64,000 nucleotides of DNA from Actinoallomurus spadix (GTDB taxonomy: Bacteria > Actinomycetota > Actinomycetes > Streptosporangiales > Streptosporangiaceae): the NCBI RefSeq assembly GCF_024055725.1, contig NZ_JAMXMX010000008.1:124001-188000 (forward strand), read 5' to 3'. The notes under the pieces were generated by a model. That model was given only the letters and a program-made list of their open reading frames with translations, was not told the DNA's origin and ran no database searches. The position numbers were made by a program, and so were the translations under genes. Shown here piece by piece: positions 36,313 to 44,811 of the stretch (positions are counted from its first letter, which is position 1; each line of letters begins with the position of its first letter).

Positions 36313-37157
36313 ACACCTCCTCCCCGACCTCTCGAACCACCGGTGCCGGGCTCGGGGTTCCCGGGCAGCGCCGCCTCGGCCCGTGGCTGCGGCGCTGGGC
36401 GGCATACCCGGGCGCGCGGTTCCGGCTGGTCTGTCTCCCGCACGCCGGGGGCGGGGCCAGCTCCTACCGTCCCTGGGCGGCTCTGCTGCCCCCTGACGTC
36501 GAGCTGATCGCCGTGCAGTACCCCGGCAGAGAAGACCGCTGGAACGACCCCATGGTCGACCGAATGGAAGAGCTGGTGAACGCGGTCGCCGACTCCCTCC
36601 TGCCGCTGATCGATCGTCCGTACGCCCTGTTCGGCCACAGCATGGGCTCGGCCATCGCCTGGGAACTCGCCCATGAGCTGCGCGCCCGGGGGGTATCCGG
36701 GCCACGGCGACTGTTCGCCTCCGGTCGCGAGGCACCGGGGACCGCCCAGGTCGGCGAGGTGCACCGGCAGGACGACGCCGCGCTGTGCGCCGAGTTGAAA
36801 CGGCTCGGCGGCACCCACCACGAGGTGCTGGCCGACCCCGAGCTACGCGCGGCCGTGCTCGGTTACATCCGCAACGACTACCGCCTCATCGAGACCTACC
36901 GGCCCGCGGCGCGTCCCCTGCTGAACTGCCCGATCGAGGTGTTCACCGGTGACGTCGATCCCGAGGTGCGGCTCGCGCGGAGCGATGTCCGGGCCGGGGG
37001 ATGGGCGGCCCTGACCACCGCACACACCGCCGTCCAGGTCTTCCCCGGCGGCCACTTCTACCTCAACTCCCAGCGTGAACGGGTCGTCAGCACCGTCCTC
37101 AGGCGGCTGAGCCCCTCGTTCACCCGGGACGCCCGAGGGTGGCCCAGCACTCCGTGA
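36309..37157 (+). CDS. Type II thioesterase
   Basis: A 282-residue alpha/beta-hydrolase of the GrsT/PchC/YbtT family. The first strand is RLVCLPHAGGGASSYRPWAA, the nucleophile elbow is LFGHSMGSAIAWELA and the catalytic His lies in VFPGGHFYL. Such enzymes hydrolyse mis-loaded thioesters from NRPS carrier domains. A 30-residue Ser/Thr/Gly-rich N-terminal extension precedes the domain. I start it at GTG 36309, overlapping the P450 stop as GTGA. The intact Ser nucleophile contrasts with the Cys in the NRPS2 TE. Confidence 0.9.
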   Translation: MNTSSPTSRTTGAGLGVPGQRRLGPWLRRWAAYPGARFRLVCLPHAGGGASSYRPWAALLPPDVELIAVQYPGREDRWNDPMVDRMEELVNAVADSLLPLIDRPYALFGHSMGSAIAWELAHELRARGVSGPRRLFASGREAPGTAQVGEVHRQDDAALCAELKRLGGTHHEVLADPELRAAVLGYIRNDYRLIETYRPAARPLLNCPIEVFTGDVDPEVRLARSDVRAGGWAALTTAHTAVQVFPGGHFYLNSQRERVVSTVLRRLSPSFTRDARGWPSTP

Positions 37158-37223
37158 CCGGACCGCCCAGCCCGAGCGGTCCGTGGGGATCCGGCGACGG
37201 CCCCACCGCACCCAGGAGAGAAC

Positions 37224-37952
37224 GTGATCGACTACTACACGCCGTCGGCGGAGTTCTACGACATGGTCGCCGTCCGCCACACCGCCAGCAGCGGCCCGCC
37301 GCTCGCACGTGTGCTGGCCTCGGTCGACACCTCCCACGGTCCGATCGTCGAGATCGGCGCGGGTACCGGCCGGATCACCGAGGTCATCGCGGCCACACTG
37401 CCCGGCGCCGACATCATCGCCGCCGAACCGTCCGCCACCATGCGCGCCATCCTCACCGCCCGCATCGCCGGCGACCCGGATCTGCGCCGCCGCGTCACCG
37501 TCACCGACGACTTCGCCCAGGACCTTCGGCTGCCGGACCACGTGTCCGCCGTGGTCGTATTCGGCGTGGCCGGTCACCTGACCCCGCCCGAACGCATCGC
37601 CCTGTGGCGGCGCCTCTCCGAACGGCTCCCGCCCGGCGGGCCCATCGTCGTCGAGCTCATGGGCGTGCACGCGCCACGGCACATCCCGCCGGTGATGTCG
37701 CTGCGCGAGACCATCGGCCGCCAGACCTACGAGTGGTGGATCGGCGGCGAACCCGCGTCCGGGGATGCCATGCGGTTCACCACCACCTGGAAGGTGCTGC
37801 GAGACGGCCGGACCGTCCGCGAGGTCAGTGACAGCTACCTCTGGCACACCATCGACGTCGCCCAGCTCTCCCGCGAAGCCGGAATGACCAGCCACCGCGT
37901 CACCGAAGCCGGTGGCCAGGCCGTTCCCGAGATCGGAGTTCTGCTCAAATGA
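37224..37952 (+). CDS. Stand-alone SAM-dependent methyltransferase
   Basis: A 242-residue class I methyltransferase. The SAM motif is IVEIGAGTGRITEVIA and the post-motif is GGPIVVELMGV. It aligns almost without gaps with the C-terminal domain of the protein at 33135: both have YTPSAEF, GDPDLRRRVTVTDD-type and YEWW segments, so the two arose by duplication. The start is GTG with GGAGAG upstream. The stop overlaps the first ABC transporter gene (ATGA). It probably O-, N- or C-methylates the metallophore. Together with the NRPS2 domain the cluster has three methyltransferase units. Confidence 0.9.
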   Translation: MIDYYTPSAEFYDMVAVRHTASSGPPLARVLASVDTSHGPIVEIGAGTGRITEVIAATLPGADIIAAEPSATMRAILTARIAGDPDLRRRVTVTDDFAQDLRLPDHVSAVVVFGVAGHLTPPERIALWRRLSERLPPGGPIVVELMGVHAPRHIPPVMSLRETIGRQTYEWWIGGEPASGDAMRFTTTWKVLRDGRTVREVSDSYLWHTIDVAQLSREAGMTSHRVTEAGGQAVPEIGVLLK

Positions 37953-39784
37953 CCGAACGCCCTGCACCGACGACCGCGCCCCACGCGGCGGGCAGGCCCC
38001 CGCTACGCCGGATCCTGTACGGCGTGCGGCGCCGCATCGCGGTGGCCTTCGTCCTTCAGGCCGCGGGCTCCATCGCGGGCGTCGTTCCCTTCATCGCCGT
38101 CACCTTGATCGCCGAGCGTCTCACCGCCGGCACCGCACCCTCCGGCGGCCGGCTCTGGCCCCTGGCGAGCCTCGCCTGTGCCGGTGGCCTCGCCGCCATG
38201 GTCCTCGGGTTCACCGCAGGGGTCGTCGCCCACCTCGCCGACAACCGGCTGCAGCTGGGCCTGCGCCTGGACCTGGCCAGGCACATCGGCCGGATGCCCC
38301 TCGGCCGGGTCAGCGCCGCCGGAACCGGCGAGCTGAAGAGCGCCATCCAGGACGACGTGCACGCCCTGCACTCGCTGGTCGCGCACACGCTTCTGGACGC
38401 CACCGCACTGCTCACCGCTCCCCTCCTCGCCCTGGCCTACCTGCTCACCATCGACTGGCGGCTCGCGCTGCTGAGCGTTCTTCCCCTGGCGGCAGGCGTG
38501 TACCTGTTCGGCCGCGCCATGGCCGGCGCCAAGGCGAACATGGCCGAGTACGGCGCGGCGCAGAGCCGGATCTCCTCGGCCGCGGTGGAGTTCGCGAACG
38601 GTATCGCCGTCGTAAAGTCGTTCGGCCGCGGCCGGAGAGCGCACGCCCGGTTCCTGGCGGCGACCGATGGCTTCTCGGAGTTCTTCACCGGCTGGGTACG
38701 CGCCACGCTGATCCCCTCGACCGCTGCCTTGCTCGTGGTCACCCCAGTGGTCGTGCTGCTCGTCCTGGTGACGGCCGGGGTCGTCTTCACCGGGGCCGGA
38801 TGGACGCCCGTCGTCGACCTGGTGCCCTTCGTGCTCCTAGGCCCGGTCGTCAGCGCGCCGATGGGACTGGTCGGCGCTCGCATGCAGCAGATCCGGACCG
38901 GTCAGGCGGCGGCCGCCCGGATCACCGCTCTGCTCGACGCCCCGGTGCTGCCGGAGCCGGCCGTCCCCGCGGCCCCCGCCGACGCCCGGGTGTCGATGCG
39001 CGGAGTGTCGTTCTCCTACGACGGAAGCACCGATGTGCTGAAGGACATCGATATGGACCTGGAGCCGGGAACGGTCACCGCTCTGGTGGGACCGTCCGGG
39101 TCCGGTAAGTCGACGCTGGCCGCGCTGCTGCTCCGCTTCCACGACGTGACCACCGGTACGGTCACCATCGGCGATGCCGACGTACGCGCGATCCCGGCCG
39201 CTGATTTGTACCGCCACGTCGGTTTCGTCCTCCAGGACGTCCGACTGCTACGGGCCACCGTCGCCGACAACGTGCGGCTGGGCCGCCCGGAGGCCACCGA
39301 TGAAGAGGTGAAGCGGGCCGCACGGGCGGCGCAGATCCACGACCGGATCACCGCGCTGCCGAAGGGATACGCCACGGTCGTCGGTACCGACGTCGTGCTG
39401 TCCGGCGGTGAGGCCCAGCGCCTGTCCATCGCCCGGGCGTTGCTCGCCGACACACCGATCGTCGTCCTGGACGAAGCCACGGCGTTCGCGGATCCGCGGT
39501 CGGAGTCGCTGATCCAGGACGCCCTGTCAACTCTCGCCTTCGGCCGAACGTTGCTGGTCATCGCGCACCGGCTGGCGACCGTCCGCTCCGCCGACCGCAT
39601 CGTCGTCCTGGACGGCGGGCGGATCGCCGAGCAGGGCCGCCATGAGGAACTCCTGGCCGCCGCGGGGCGCTACGCGCGCATGTGGCGCTCCCAAGGCCTG
39701 GACGCCTCCGTCGACCTCACCGCGCCGACCGCCTCGCGCGACACGAGCCGTCCGGACCTCACCCCGAAGGGCACGCACCGATGA
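37949..39784 (+). CDS. ABC transporter, TM-NBD half-transporter (YbtP/IrtA-like)
   Basis: A 611-residue type IV ABC half-transporter. Six helices span about residues 25-310 and the nucleotide-binding domain is at 340-580: GPSGSGKST near 380, LSGGEAQRLSIARALLADTP near 484, VVLDEATAFADP. The exporter-like fold is shared with YbtP/YbtQ and IrtA/IrtB, which import metal complexes of yersiniabactin or mycobactin. No SID domain is present. It overlaps the next ABC gene by ATGA, so the two probably form a heterodimer. Import is inferred from family and context; export cannot be excluded. Confidence 0.88.
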   Translation: MTERPAPTTAPHAAGRPPLRRILYGVRRRIAVAFVLQAAGSIAGVVPFIAVTLIAERLTAGTAPSGGRLWPLASLACAGGLAAMVLGFTAGVVAHLADNRLQLGLRLDLARHIGRMPLGRVSAAGTGELKSAIQDDVHALHSLVAHTLLDATALLTAPLLALAYLLTIDWRLALLSVLPLAAGVYLFGRAMAGAKANMAEYGAAQSRISSAAVEFANGIAVVKSFGRGRRAHARFLAATDGFSEFFTGWVRATLIPSTAALLVVTPVVVLLVLVTAGVVFTGAGWTPVVDLVPFVLLGPVVSAPMGLVGARMQQIRTGQAAAARITALLDAPVLPEPAVPAAPADARVSMRGVSFSYDGSTDVLKDIDMDLEPGTVTALVGPSGSGKSTLAALLLRFHDVTTGTVTIGDADVRAIPAADLYRHVGFVLQDVRLLRATVADNVRLGRPEATDEEVKRAARAAQIHDRITALPKGYATVVGTDVVLSGGEAQRLSIARALLADTPIVVLDEATAFADPRSESLIQDALSTLAFGRTLLVIAHRLATVRSADRIVVLDGGRIAEQGRHEELLAAAGRYARMWRSQGLDASVDLTAPTASRDTSRPDLTPKGTHR

Positions 39785-41547
39785 TCCGCCACCTGTTCCA
39801 CGTCCTGGGACGCGAGGCCTCCGGCCCTCTCAAGCGTCTGCTCGCGCTGATGGTCGGCGCCGCCGTCCTGCAGGGCGTGGCCTTCGCCCTGCTCGTGCCG
39901 CTCCTGCGGACGCTTTTCAGCCGGGGACCCGGGCACGCCTGGCCCTGGCTCGTGGCCTTCGCGGGCTGCTCGCTCGGCTACGCCGTGGTCCAGGCCCTGT
40001 GCCTGAGCCAGGGGTTCACCGTCGGCTCACGCATCTCCCGAGTCCTGCATCGACGGCTGGCCGACAAAGCCCTGGACCTCCCGGTCGGCTGGTTCACCGG
40101 CACGCGAGCAGCCGAACTCGGCCGGTTGGCGAGTCAGAACGTCATCCAGGTGATGAACATGCCGGCGCACCTGCTGCGGCCGATGATCAGCTCGGTGTTC
40201 ACCCCCGTCACCCTTGTCCTCGCCGCCTTCCTCTTCGACTGGCGAGTCGGTGTCGTCCTGCTGCTGTGCGCACCGGTGCTGCTGGGGGTGCACGTCTGGA
40301 GTACCCGTATGGTGCGCCGGCTCGATCGTGGCCGCGACACCGCGATCGATGAGTCGGCCGACCGTGTGCTGGAGTTCGCCCAGAATCAGCCGGTGCTGAG
40401 AGCCTTCGGCCGTACCGTCGACGGACACGCCGACCTCGAGAACGCCCTGCGGGCGGAATCCGACGCGGACCGCACGTTGATCGTGCGGGGCGTCCCGGGG
40501 CTGGTGTCCTTCGCCTTCGCCGCCCGTATGGTCTTCGCCCTGGCACTGGCGCTCCAGGTCGCCTGGGCGCTGGACGGCACCCTGGCCGCGCCGACGCTCA
40601 TCGCCCTGGTCGTGCTCACCGGCCGGCTCGTCGACAGCGTCTCCGCCTCCGCCGACCTTGGAGCCGGCCTGCGCATCGCACGCAACAACCTCGAGCGGCT
40701 GGACGCGGTCCTGGAGGAGACGCCCTTTCCGCAGCCGACAGACCCGAAAGTGCCGACCGGCACCGCCGTGGAGTTCGACCAGGTGTCCTTCACCTATCCG
40801 AAGACGGTCGCCTCTTCTACGAACGGCGCCGCCGTCGCCCCGCCGGCAGTACTCGACGGCATCAGCCTTCGCCTCCCCGAGCGCGGCCTGACGGCACTCG
40901 TCGGCCCTTCGGGCGCCGGCAAGACCACCGTGGCCCGGCTGCTCGCCCGCTTCTGGGACACCACCGCCGGAACCGTCCGCATCGGCGGCGTCGACGTGCG
41001 TGACATCGCACCCGAGCGCCTGGCCGCCACCGTCGCGATCGTCTTTCAGGACGTCTACCTCTTCGACGACACCATCGAGGAGAACGTCCGGATCGGCGCC
41101 CCTGACGCGAGCGCCGAAAGGATCAGGCGTGCGGCGGAACTGTCGGGCATGGACCGCGTCGTCGCGGAGCTACCCGACGGCTGGGCGACCCGTGTGGGTG
41201 AGCGCGGAACCGCGTTGTCCGGCGGTCAGCGCCAGCGCATCTCCATCGCCCGTGCGCTCCTGAAGGACGCTCCGATTCTGGTCCTCGACGAGGCGACCGC
41301 CGCTCTCGACCCCGAGAACGAAGCGATCCTGGAATCGGCGATCGCCGAGCTGGCGGTGGAGAAGTCACTTCTGGTCATCGCGCATCGGCTACGGACCGTG
41401 CTGGCCGCGGACCAGATCTTGGTCCTGGAGGGCGGCCGGATCAGCGAGCAGGGCACGCACAGCGAACTCGTCGACGCCGGTGGCACCTATTCGGACTTCT
41501 GGCGGGAGCGCACGCGCGCCGAAGGCTGGCGCTTGGCCGCCCGGTGA
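39781..41547 (+). CDS. ABC transporter, TM-NBD half-transporter (YbtQ/IrtB-like)
   Basis: A 588-residue partner of the preceding half-transporter. Six hydrophobic helices come first (GAAVLQGVAFALLVPLL and later). The NBD has GPSGAGKTTVARLLARFWD near residue 375, LSGGQRQRISIARALLKDAP near 479 and LVLDEATAALDPENE. The start ATG overlaps the previous stop. Canonical Walker B and signature motifs occur in both subunits, so both ATP sites may be active. Likely role is movement of the loaded metallophore across the membrane. Confidence 0.88.
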   Translation: MIRHLFHVLGREASGPLKRLLALMVGAAVLQGVAFALLVPLLRTLFSRGPGHAWPWLVAFAGCSLGYAVVQALCLSQGFTVGSRISRVLHRRLADKALDLPVGWFTGTRAAELGRLASQNVIQVMNMPAHLLRPMISSVFTPVTLVLAAFLFDWRVGVVLLLCAPVLLGVHVWSTRMVRRLDRGRDTAIDESADRVLEFAQNQPVLRAFGRTVDGHADLENALRAESDADRTLIVRGVPGLVSFAFAARMVFALALALQVAWALDGTLAAPTLIALVVLTGRLVDSVSASADLGAGLRIARNNLERLDAVLEETPFPQPTDPKVPTGTAVEFDQVSFTYPKTVASSTNGAAVAPPAVLDGISLRLPERGLTALVGPSGAGKTTVARLLARFWDTTAGTVRIGGVDVRDIAPERLAATVAIVFQDVYLFDDTIEENVRIGAPDASAERIRRAAELSGMDRVVAELPDGWATRVGERGTALSGGQRQRISIARALLKDAPILVLDEATAALDPENEAILESAIAELAVEKSLLVIAHRLRTVLAADQILVLEGGRISEQGTHSELVDAGGTYSDFWRERTRAEGWRLAAR

Positions 41548-41621
41548 AGACGCGCGCCGGGCACCACCGGCCGGCAGAGCCGGTCTCTTCAGCAAGATCA
41601 TTCCCCGGAAGGAGGCTGACA

Positions 41622-43010
41622 ATGACCGACCAGGCCGCAGCGCCCTGGCAGGACTGGGCACATCAGGTTCCCGCCGTACGTCACGAGGAGGTTCTCGACG
41701 CACCCGACGATCCGGCCCGCACCGCCGTGCACCTGTCCACCTGGCTCGGCGGCCAGTACGTCATCTACGAGCGCGACGAAGTTTGGCACTTCGCCGCAGG
41801 GGCGGCGGTCACTCTCACCGCGGACACGGCATCGGTCACCGCCCGTGCCGCCGGACGGGAGTGGACCGTCGCGACCGACGGCCGTCCGCTCGACCAGATC
41901 GCCGCGGCGCTCACGGCCCTCGGCCACGTCCATCCCGGCGGACGGCGGGTCTTCGGCTGGGCCGCCTTCGAGCTCGCCCATCTGCTGCACGGCGAACGGC
42001 CGTCCGCGGGTACGCAACCACTGCTCCACCTGCTTGTGCCCTGTCTGGAAGCCGTCCTCACCCCCGGAAAGGCCGAACTGCGCGCAGTCGACGACACGTG
42101 GACCGCCAAGATCGCCGAGTCGCTCCGCAGCGTGCCGCAGGCCGATCCGCTCGCCCGCACACGTCCGGTGGACGATGTCGAAGCCATCCTGGGCGAGGAT
42201 GGTGACGCCTACATGAAGGGCGTGTCGGACACGATCGCCGACATCGAGGCCGGACGGATCGACAAGGCCGTCCTCTCCCGCGCCATCCCGCTGCCCGCCG
42301 GGATACGTCCAGATCTGCCTGCCTCCTACCTCGCCGGCCGCCGAGGCAACACTCCGGCGAGGTCGTTCCTCCTCGACCTGGGCGGCTGGCGGGCAGCCGG
42401 ATTCAGCCCGGAGACCGTCGCCCAGATAGAGCCGGGTGGCCGCGTGTCCACCCAGCCACTCGCCGGCACCAGGGCGCTGGGCCTCAGCCCCGATCACGAT
42501 CGGCGGCTGCGCGCCGAACTCCTCGCGGACTCCAAAGAGGTGCACGAGCACGCCATCTCCGTACGGCTGGCCTGCGAGGAACTGCAAGCGATCTGCCGGT
42601 CCGGCTCCGTCGCGGTCGAGGAGTTCATGACCGTGAAAGAACGCGGCTCGGTGCAGCACCTGGCCTCCAGGGTCGCCGGACACCTACGTGACGGCGTCGG
42701 GCCATGGTCGGCGTTCGGCGTGCTCTTCCCGGCCATCACCGCCACCGGCGTCCCCAAAGCCGCCGCACTCGCCGCACTCGCCCGGCACGAGCCCGGAACC
42801 CGCGGCCTCTACGGGGGAGCCGTGCTGACCGCGGATACCCATGGCGCCCTTGACGCCGCGCTCGTGCTGCGCACCATTTTCCGGCACGGCGACGCGACGT
42901 GGCTGCGCGCGGGAGCGGGGGTGATGCGGCAATCCACTCCTGAGCGAGAGTACGAGGAGACGCGCGAGAAGCTTCGCAGCGTCGCTCCGTACCTTCGGCT
43001 GCCCACCTGA
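41622..43010 (+). CDS. Salicylate synthase (MbtI/Irp9/YbtS family)
   Basis: A 462-residue chorismate-utilising enzyme that makes salicylate from chorismate via isochorismate. Family motifs are KAVLSRAIPLP, STQPLAGTRALG, SKEVHEHAISVRLACEEL, FMTVKERGSVQHLASRVAGH, GVPKAAALAALARHEPGTRG and LYGGAVL. A strong GGAAGGAGG sits before ATG 41622; an upstream GTG at 41544 overlapping the ABC stop is less likely. It is the last gene of the operon and supplies the substrate of the ligase at 17722. No separate pyruvate lyase is needed in this family. Confidence 0.93.
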   Translation: MTDQAAAPWQDWAHQVPAVRHEEVLDAPDDPARTAVHLSTWLGGQYVIYERDEVWHFAAGAAVTLTADTASVTARAAGREWTVATDGRPLDQIAAALTALGHVHPGGRRVFGWAAFELAHLLHGERPSAGTQPLLHLLVPCLEAVLTPGKAELRAVDDTWTAKIAESLRSVPQADPLARTRPVDDVEAILGEDGDAYMKGVSDTIADIEAGRIDKAVLSRAIPLPAGIRPDLPASYLAGRRGNTPARSFLLDLGGWRAAGFSPETVAQIEPGGRVSTQPLAGTRALGLSPDHDRRLRAELLADSKEVHEHAISVRLACEELQAICRSGSVAVEEFMTVKERGSVQHLASRVAGHLRDGVGPWSAFGVLFPAITATGVPKAAALAALARHEPGTRGLYGGAVLTADTHGALDAALVLRTIFRHGDATWLRAGAGVMRQSTPEREYEETREKLRSVAPYLRLPT

Positions 43011-43102
43011 CCACGAGGAGACGCGATATCGGCTTTTGTTCGCGAGGGTGGCCGAGCTGTGCGAACAGATCGGCCGGGAGCCGGAGTCAGGGACCATGGT
43101 GT

Positions 43103-43290
43103 TCAACGGAGTTCGATGGTCCACGCGCCGGTCTGGCCGTCCTGCTTCTCGGGCCGGGTGAACTGGCCGGTCATTTTCATGAAAGCTCGTGTTGCGCCGA
43201 CTATCGCGGCCGGCTGCGCCTCGTCGACATCCTGGAGCGGCTGGCCGCAAGGAGCAGTTCGGCGGGCTGGTCGGGCTGGAGAAGACGTTC
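43103..43290 (-). pseudogene. Possible decayed coding remnant
   Basis: One minus frame reads QPLQDVDEAQPAAIVGATRA then FMKMTGQFTRPEKQDGQTGA and WTIELR to a TGA at 43103. Upstream a second frame gives LLQPDQPAELLLAA. Codon use looks coding and a frameshift near 43245 would join them. I do not recognise the family. The rest of 43011-43290 holds nothing I can support. Confidence 0.25.
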
Positions 43291-43294
43291 GCGT

Positions 43295-43756
43295 TCAACC
43301 TGTCCGGGCACGCACTCGACCTTCTGGCAGGACCTGTCCCCGGACGGGGGGCAACCGCAATCGTGCCGTCGACGTTTCGCAGGGCCGTGCACTGCCCTCG
43401 GCCGACAGGCGGTCGGTCGCCGACTCGATGGGCGACTCGACCGCCGGGTCGATGCCGGTCCGCGCGATCGCCCGGTAGATCCGGAGCTCGGAGCGGCGCT
43501 GCCGGCTGATCAGCTTGGTCGCGATTCCGTACAGCCAGGGCCGCACCGCGGCGCGCGCCGGGTCGTAACGGTGACGATGCCGGAACGCCTGAAGGAACGT
43601 CTCGACCATCAGGTCGTCGGCCGTGTCCGGGCCGAGCCGGCTCGCGACGTAGCGGTGGATGTCGGCGGCGTACCGGCGGTAGAGCTCGGTGAACCGCTCG
43701 GGATCGGTCGTGGAGGCACTGATCACCTCGGCGTCGTCGGGCACCGCGGCGATCAC
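43295..43756 (-). pseudogene. Truncated ECF sigma factor gene
   Basis: The N-terminal 115 or so residues match ECF sigma region 2 (FTELYRRYAADIHRYVASRL, LMVETFLQAFRHRHRYD, WLYGIATKLISRQRRSELR). They resemble the complete sigma factor at 48777, including the RTGIDPAVESPI segment. After about 43400 the frame loses similarity (SARPCETSTARLRLPP) and region 4, needed to contact the -35 element, is absent. The gene lies at the border between the metallophore cluster and the conserved block, which suggests it was cut during a rearrangement. Confidence 0.7.
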
Positions 43757-43777
43757 CGGTGACTCGGGCTTCTCATG

Positions 43778-43830
43778 GAGCTCTTCTGTCAGAGGGGCGT
43801 ACGGTACTGATTGCCCGAACAGAAGAGCTC
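43778..43830. repeat. 12-bp perfect inverted repeat with 29-nt spacer, followed by T6
   Basis: GAGCTCTTCTGT (43778-43789) and ACAGAAGAGCTC (43819-43830) are exact reverse complements. A second symmetry, GAACAG/CTGTTC, overlaps the right arm, and TTTTTT follows 10 nt later. It could be a terminator, an operator or the scar of a mobile element. It sits just upstream of the truncated sigma gene and past the end of the acyltransferase gene. Confidence 0.7.
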
Positions 43831-43871
43831 TGTTCCAAGATTTTTTCGGCGGCCCGTCAGGCCCGCGCGGT

Positions 43872-44801
43872 TCAGAAGAAGATCGAGGCCCGGCGGCGGA
43901 GCTGGTCGTAGAGCATGTTCTGGATCGTCTCGCGGACCTGGTCGGTCAGGTTGAGGACCGTCATGTGGTCGTCGGCCTGATCCGGGTCGTACTCGTCCGT
44001 CATGATCGGCTCGCCGAACGCGATGATCCACTTGGACGGCAGCGGGACCAGGCCCAGCAGGCCGAACATCGGCCACGTCGGCGTGATCGGGAAGTACGGC
44101 AGGCCGAAGAGCCGGGCGATCGGCCGCAGGTCGGCGATCTTGGGGTAGATCTCCTCCGCGCCGACGATCGCCGCCGGGATGATCGGCACCTGGGCGCGCA
44201 GCGCGGTCGCGACGAACCCGCCCCGCCCGAACCGCTGCAGACGGTACCGCTGGCTGTACGGCTTACCGACGCCTTTGAACCCTTCGGGGAACACGCCGAC
44301 GAGTTCGCGCTTGGCCAGCAGGCGCGCGGCGTCGGCCTGGCTGGCGAGGGTGTGCCCGCTCTTGCGCGCCAGGTGGGCCAGGACCGGGATCTGGTAGACG
44401 AGGTCCGCACCGAGCAGCCGGAGGTTGCGCTTGGCCGGGTGGTGGTCGTGCAGCCCGACCTGGAGCATGACGCCGTCCAGCGGGAGGGTGCCGGAGTGGT
44501 TGCCGACGACCAGGGCGGGGCCGGTGTCCGGGACGTTCTCCAGCCCGAACATCTCCACGCGGAACCACCGCTCGTACAGCTGGCGGGCGAGCGGCATCAG
44601 CAGCGTGTCGTTCAGCTCCGGGTCGAAGCCGAACTCGTCGACGTGGTAGTCGCCCTCCAGCCGGTGGCGCACGAAGCGCAGCGCCGACGCGATCCTCTGC
44701 TCCAGACCGCCGGGTGGTTCGGTGGGCTGGACGGCCGCGCCACCGTGGATCGGGATCACCTCGGCCTCGTGACCCGCCACCGCTCTCGCTTCCTCGGACA
44801 T
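43872..44801 (-). CDS. Lysophospholipid acyltransferase (PlsC family)
   Basis: A 309-residue acyltransferase expected to act on lyso-phospholipids or related acceptors at the membrane. The catalytic His-Asp region is VVGNHSGTLPLDGVM, with two more residues between His and Asp than the HX4D textbook form, a variant I associate with actinobacterial homologues. The second motif is GVFPEGFKGVGKPY and the third VPIIPAAIVGAEE. No strong transmembrane helix is evident. The gene follows the SDR gene on the same strand, 10 bp away, in a unit with bS22 and the HTH gene. Confidence 0.85.
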   Translation of the reverse strand: MSEEARAVAGHEAEVIPIHGGAAVQPTEPPGGLEQRIASALRFVRHRLEGDYHVDEFGFDPELNDTLLMPLARQLYERWFRVEMFGLENVPDTGPALVVGNHSGTLPLDGVMLQVGLHDHHPAKRNLRLLGADLVYQIPVLAHLARKSGHTLASQADAARLLAKRELVGVFPEGFKGVGKPYSQRYRLQRFGRGGFVATALRAQVPIIPAAIVGAEEIYPKIADLRPIARLFGLPYFPITPTWPMFGLLGLVPLPSKWIIAFGEPIMTDEYDPDQADDHMTVLNLTDQVRETIQNMLYDQLRRRASIFF

Positions 44802-44811
44802 CAGACTGCGG

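Noticed and set aside
37949-41547. Calling the two ABC proteins antibiotic exporters
   Set aside because: Their fold is exporter-like, but in metallophore clusters such pairs (YbtPQ, IrtAB) import; position and overlap in the cluster favour that reading.
43011-43290. Plus-strand small ORFs after the salicylate synthase gene
   Set aside because: The frames conflict, lack ribosome binding sites and show no family; only a weak minus-strand remnant is worth noting.
43859-43872. T6 tract near the end of the acyltransferase gene as a canonical terminator
   Set aside because: TTTTTT is 10 nt from the inverted repeat arm and precedes the acyltransferase stop on the opposite strand; without RNA data its role is not settled, so I list the repeat only.
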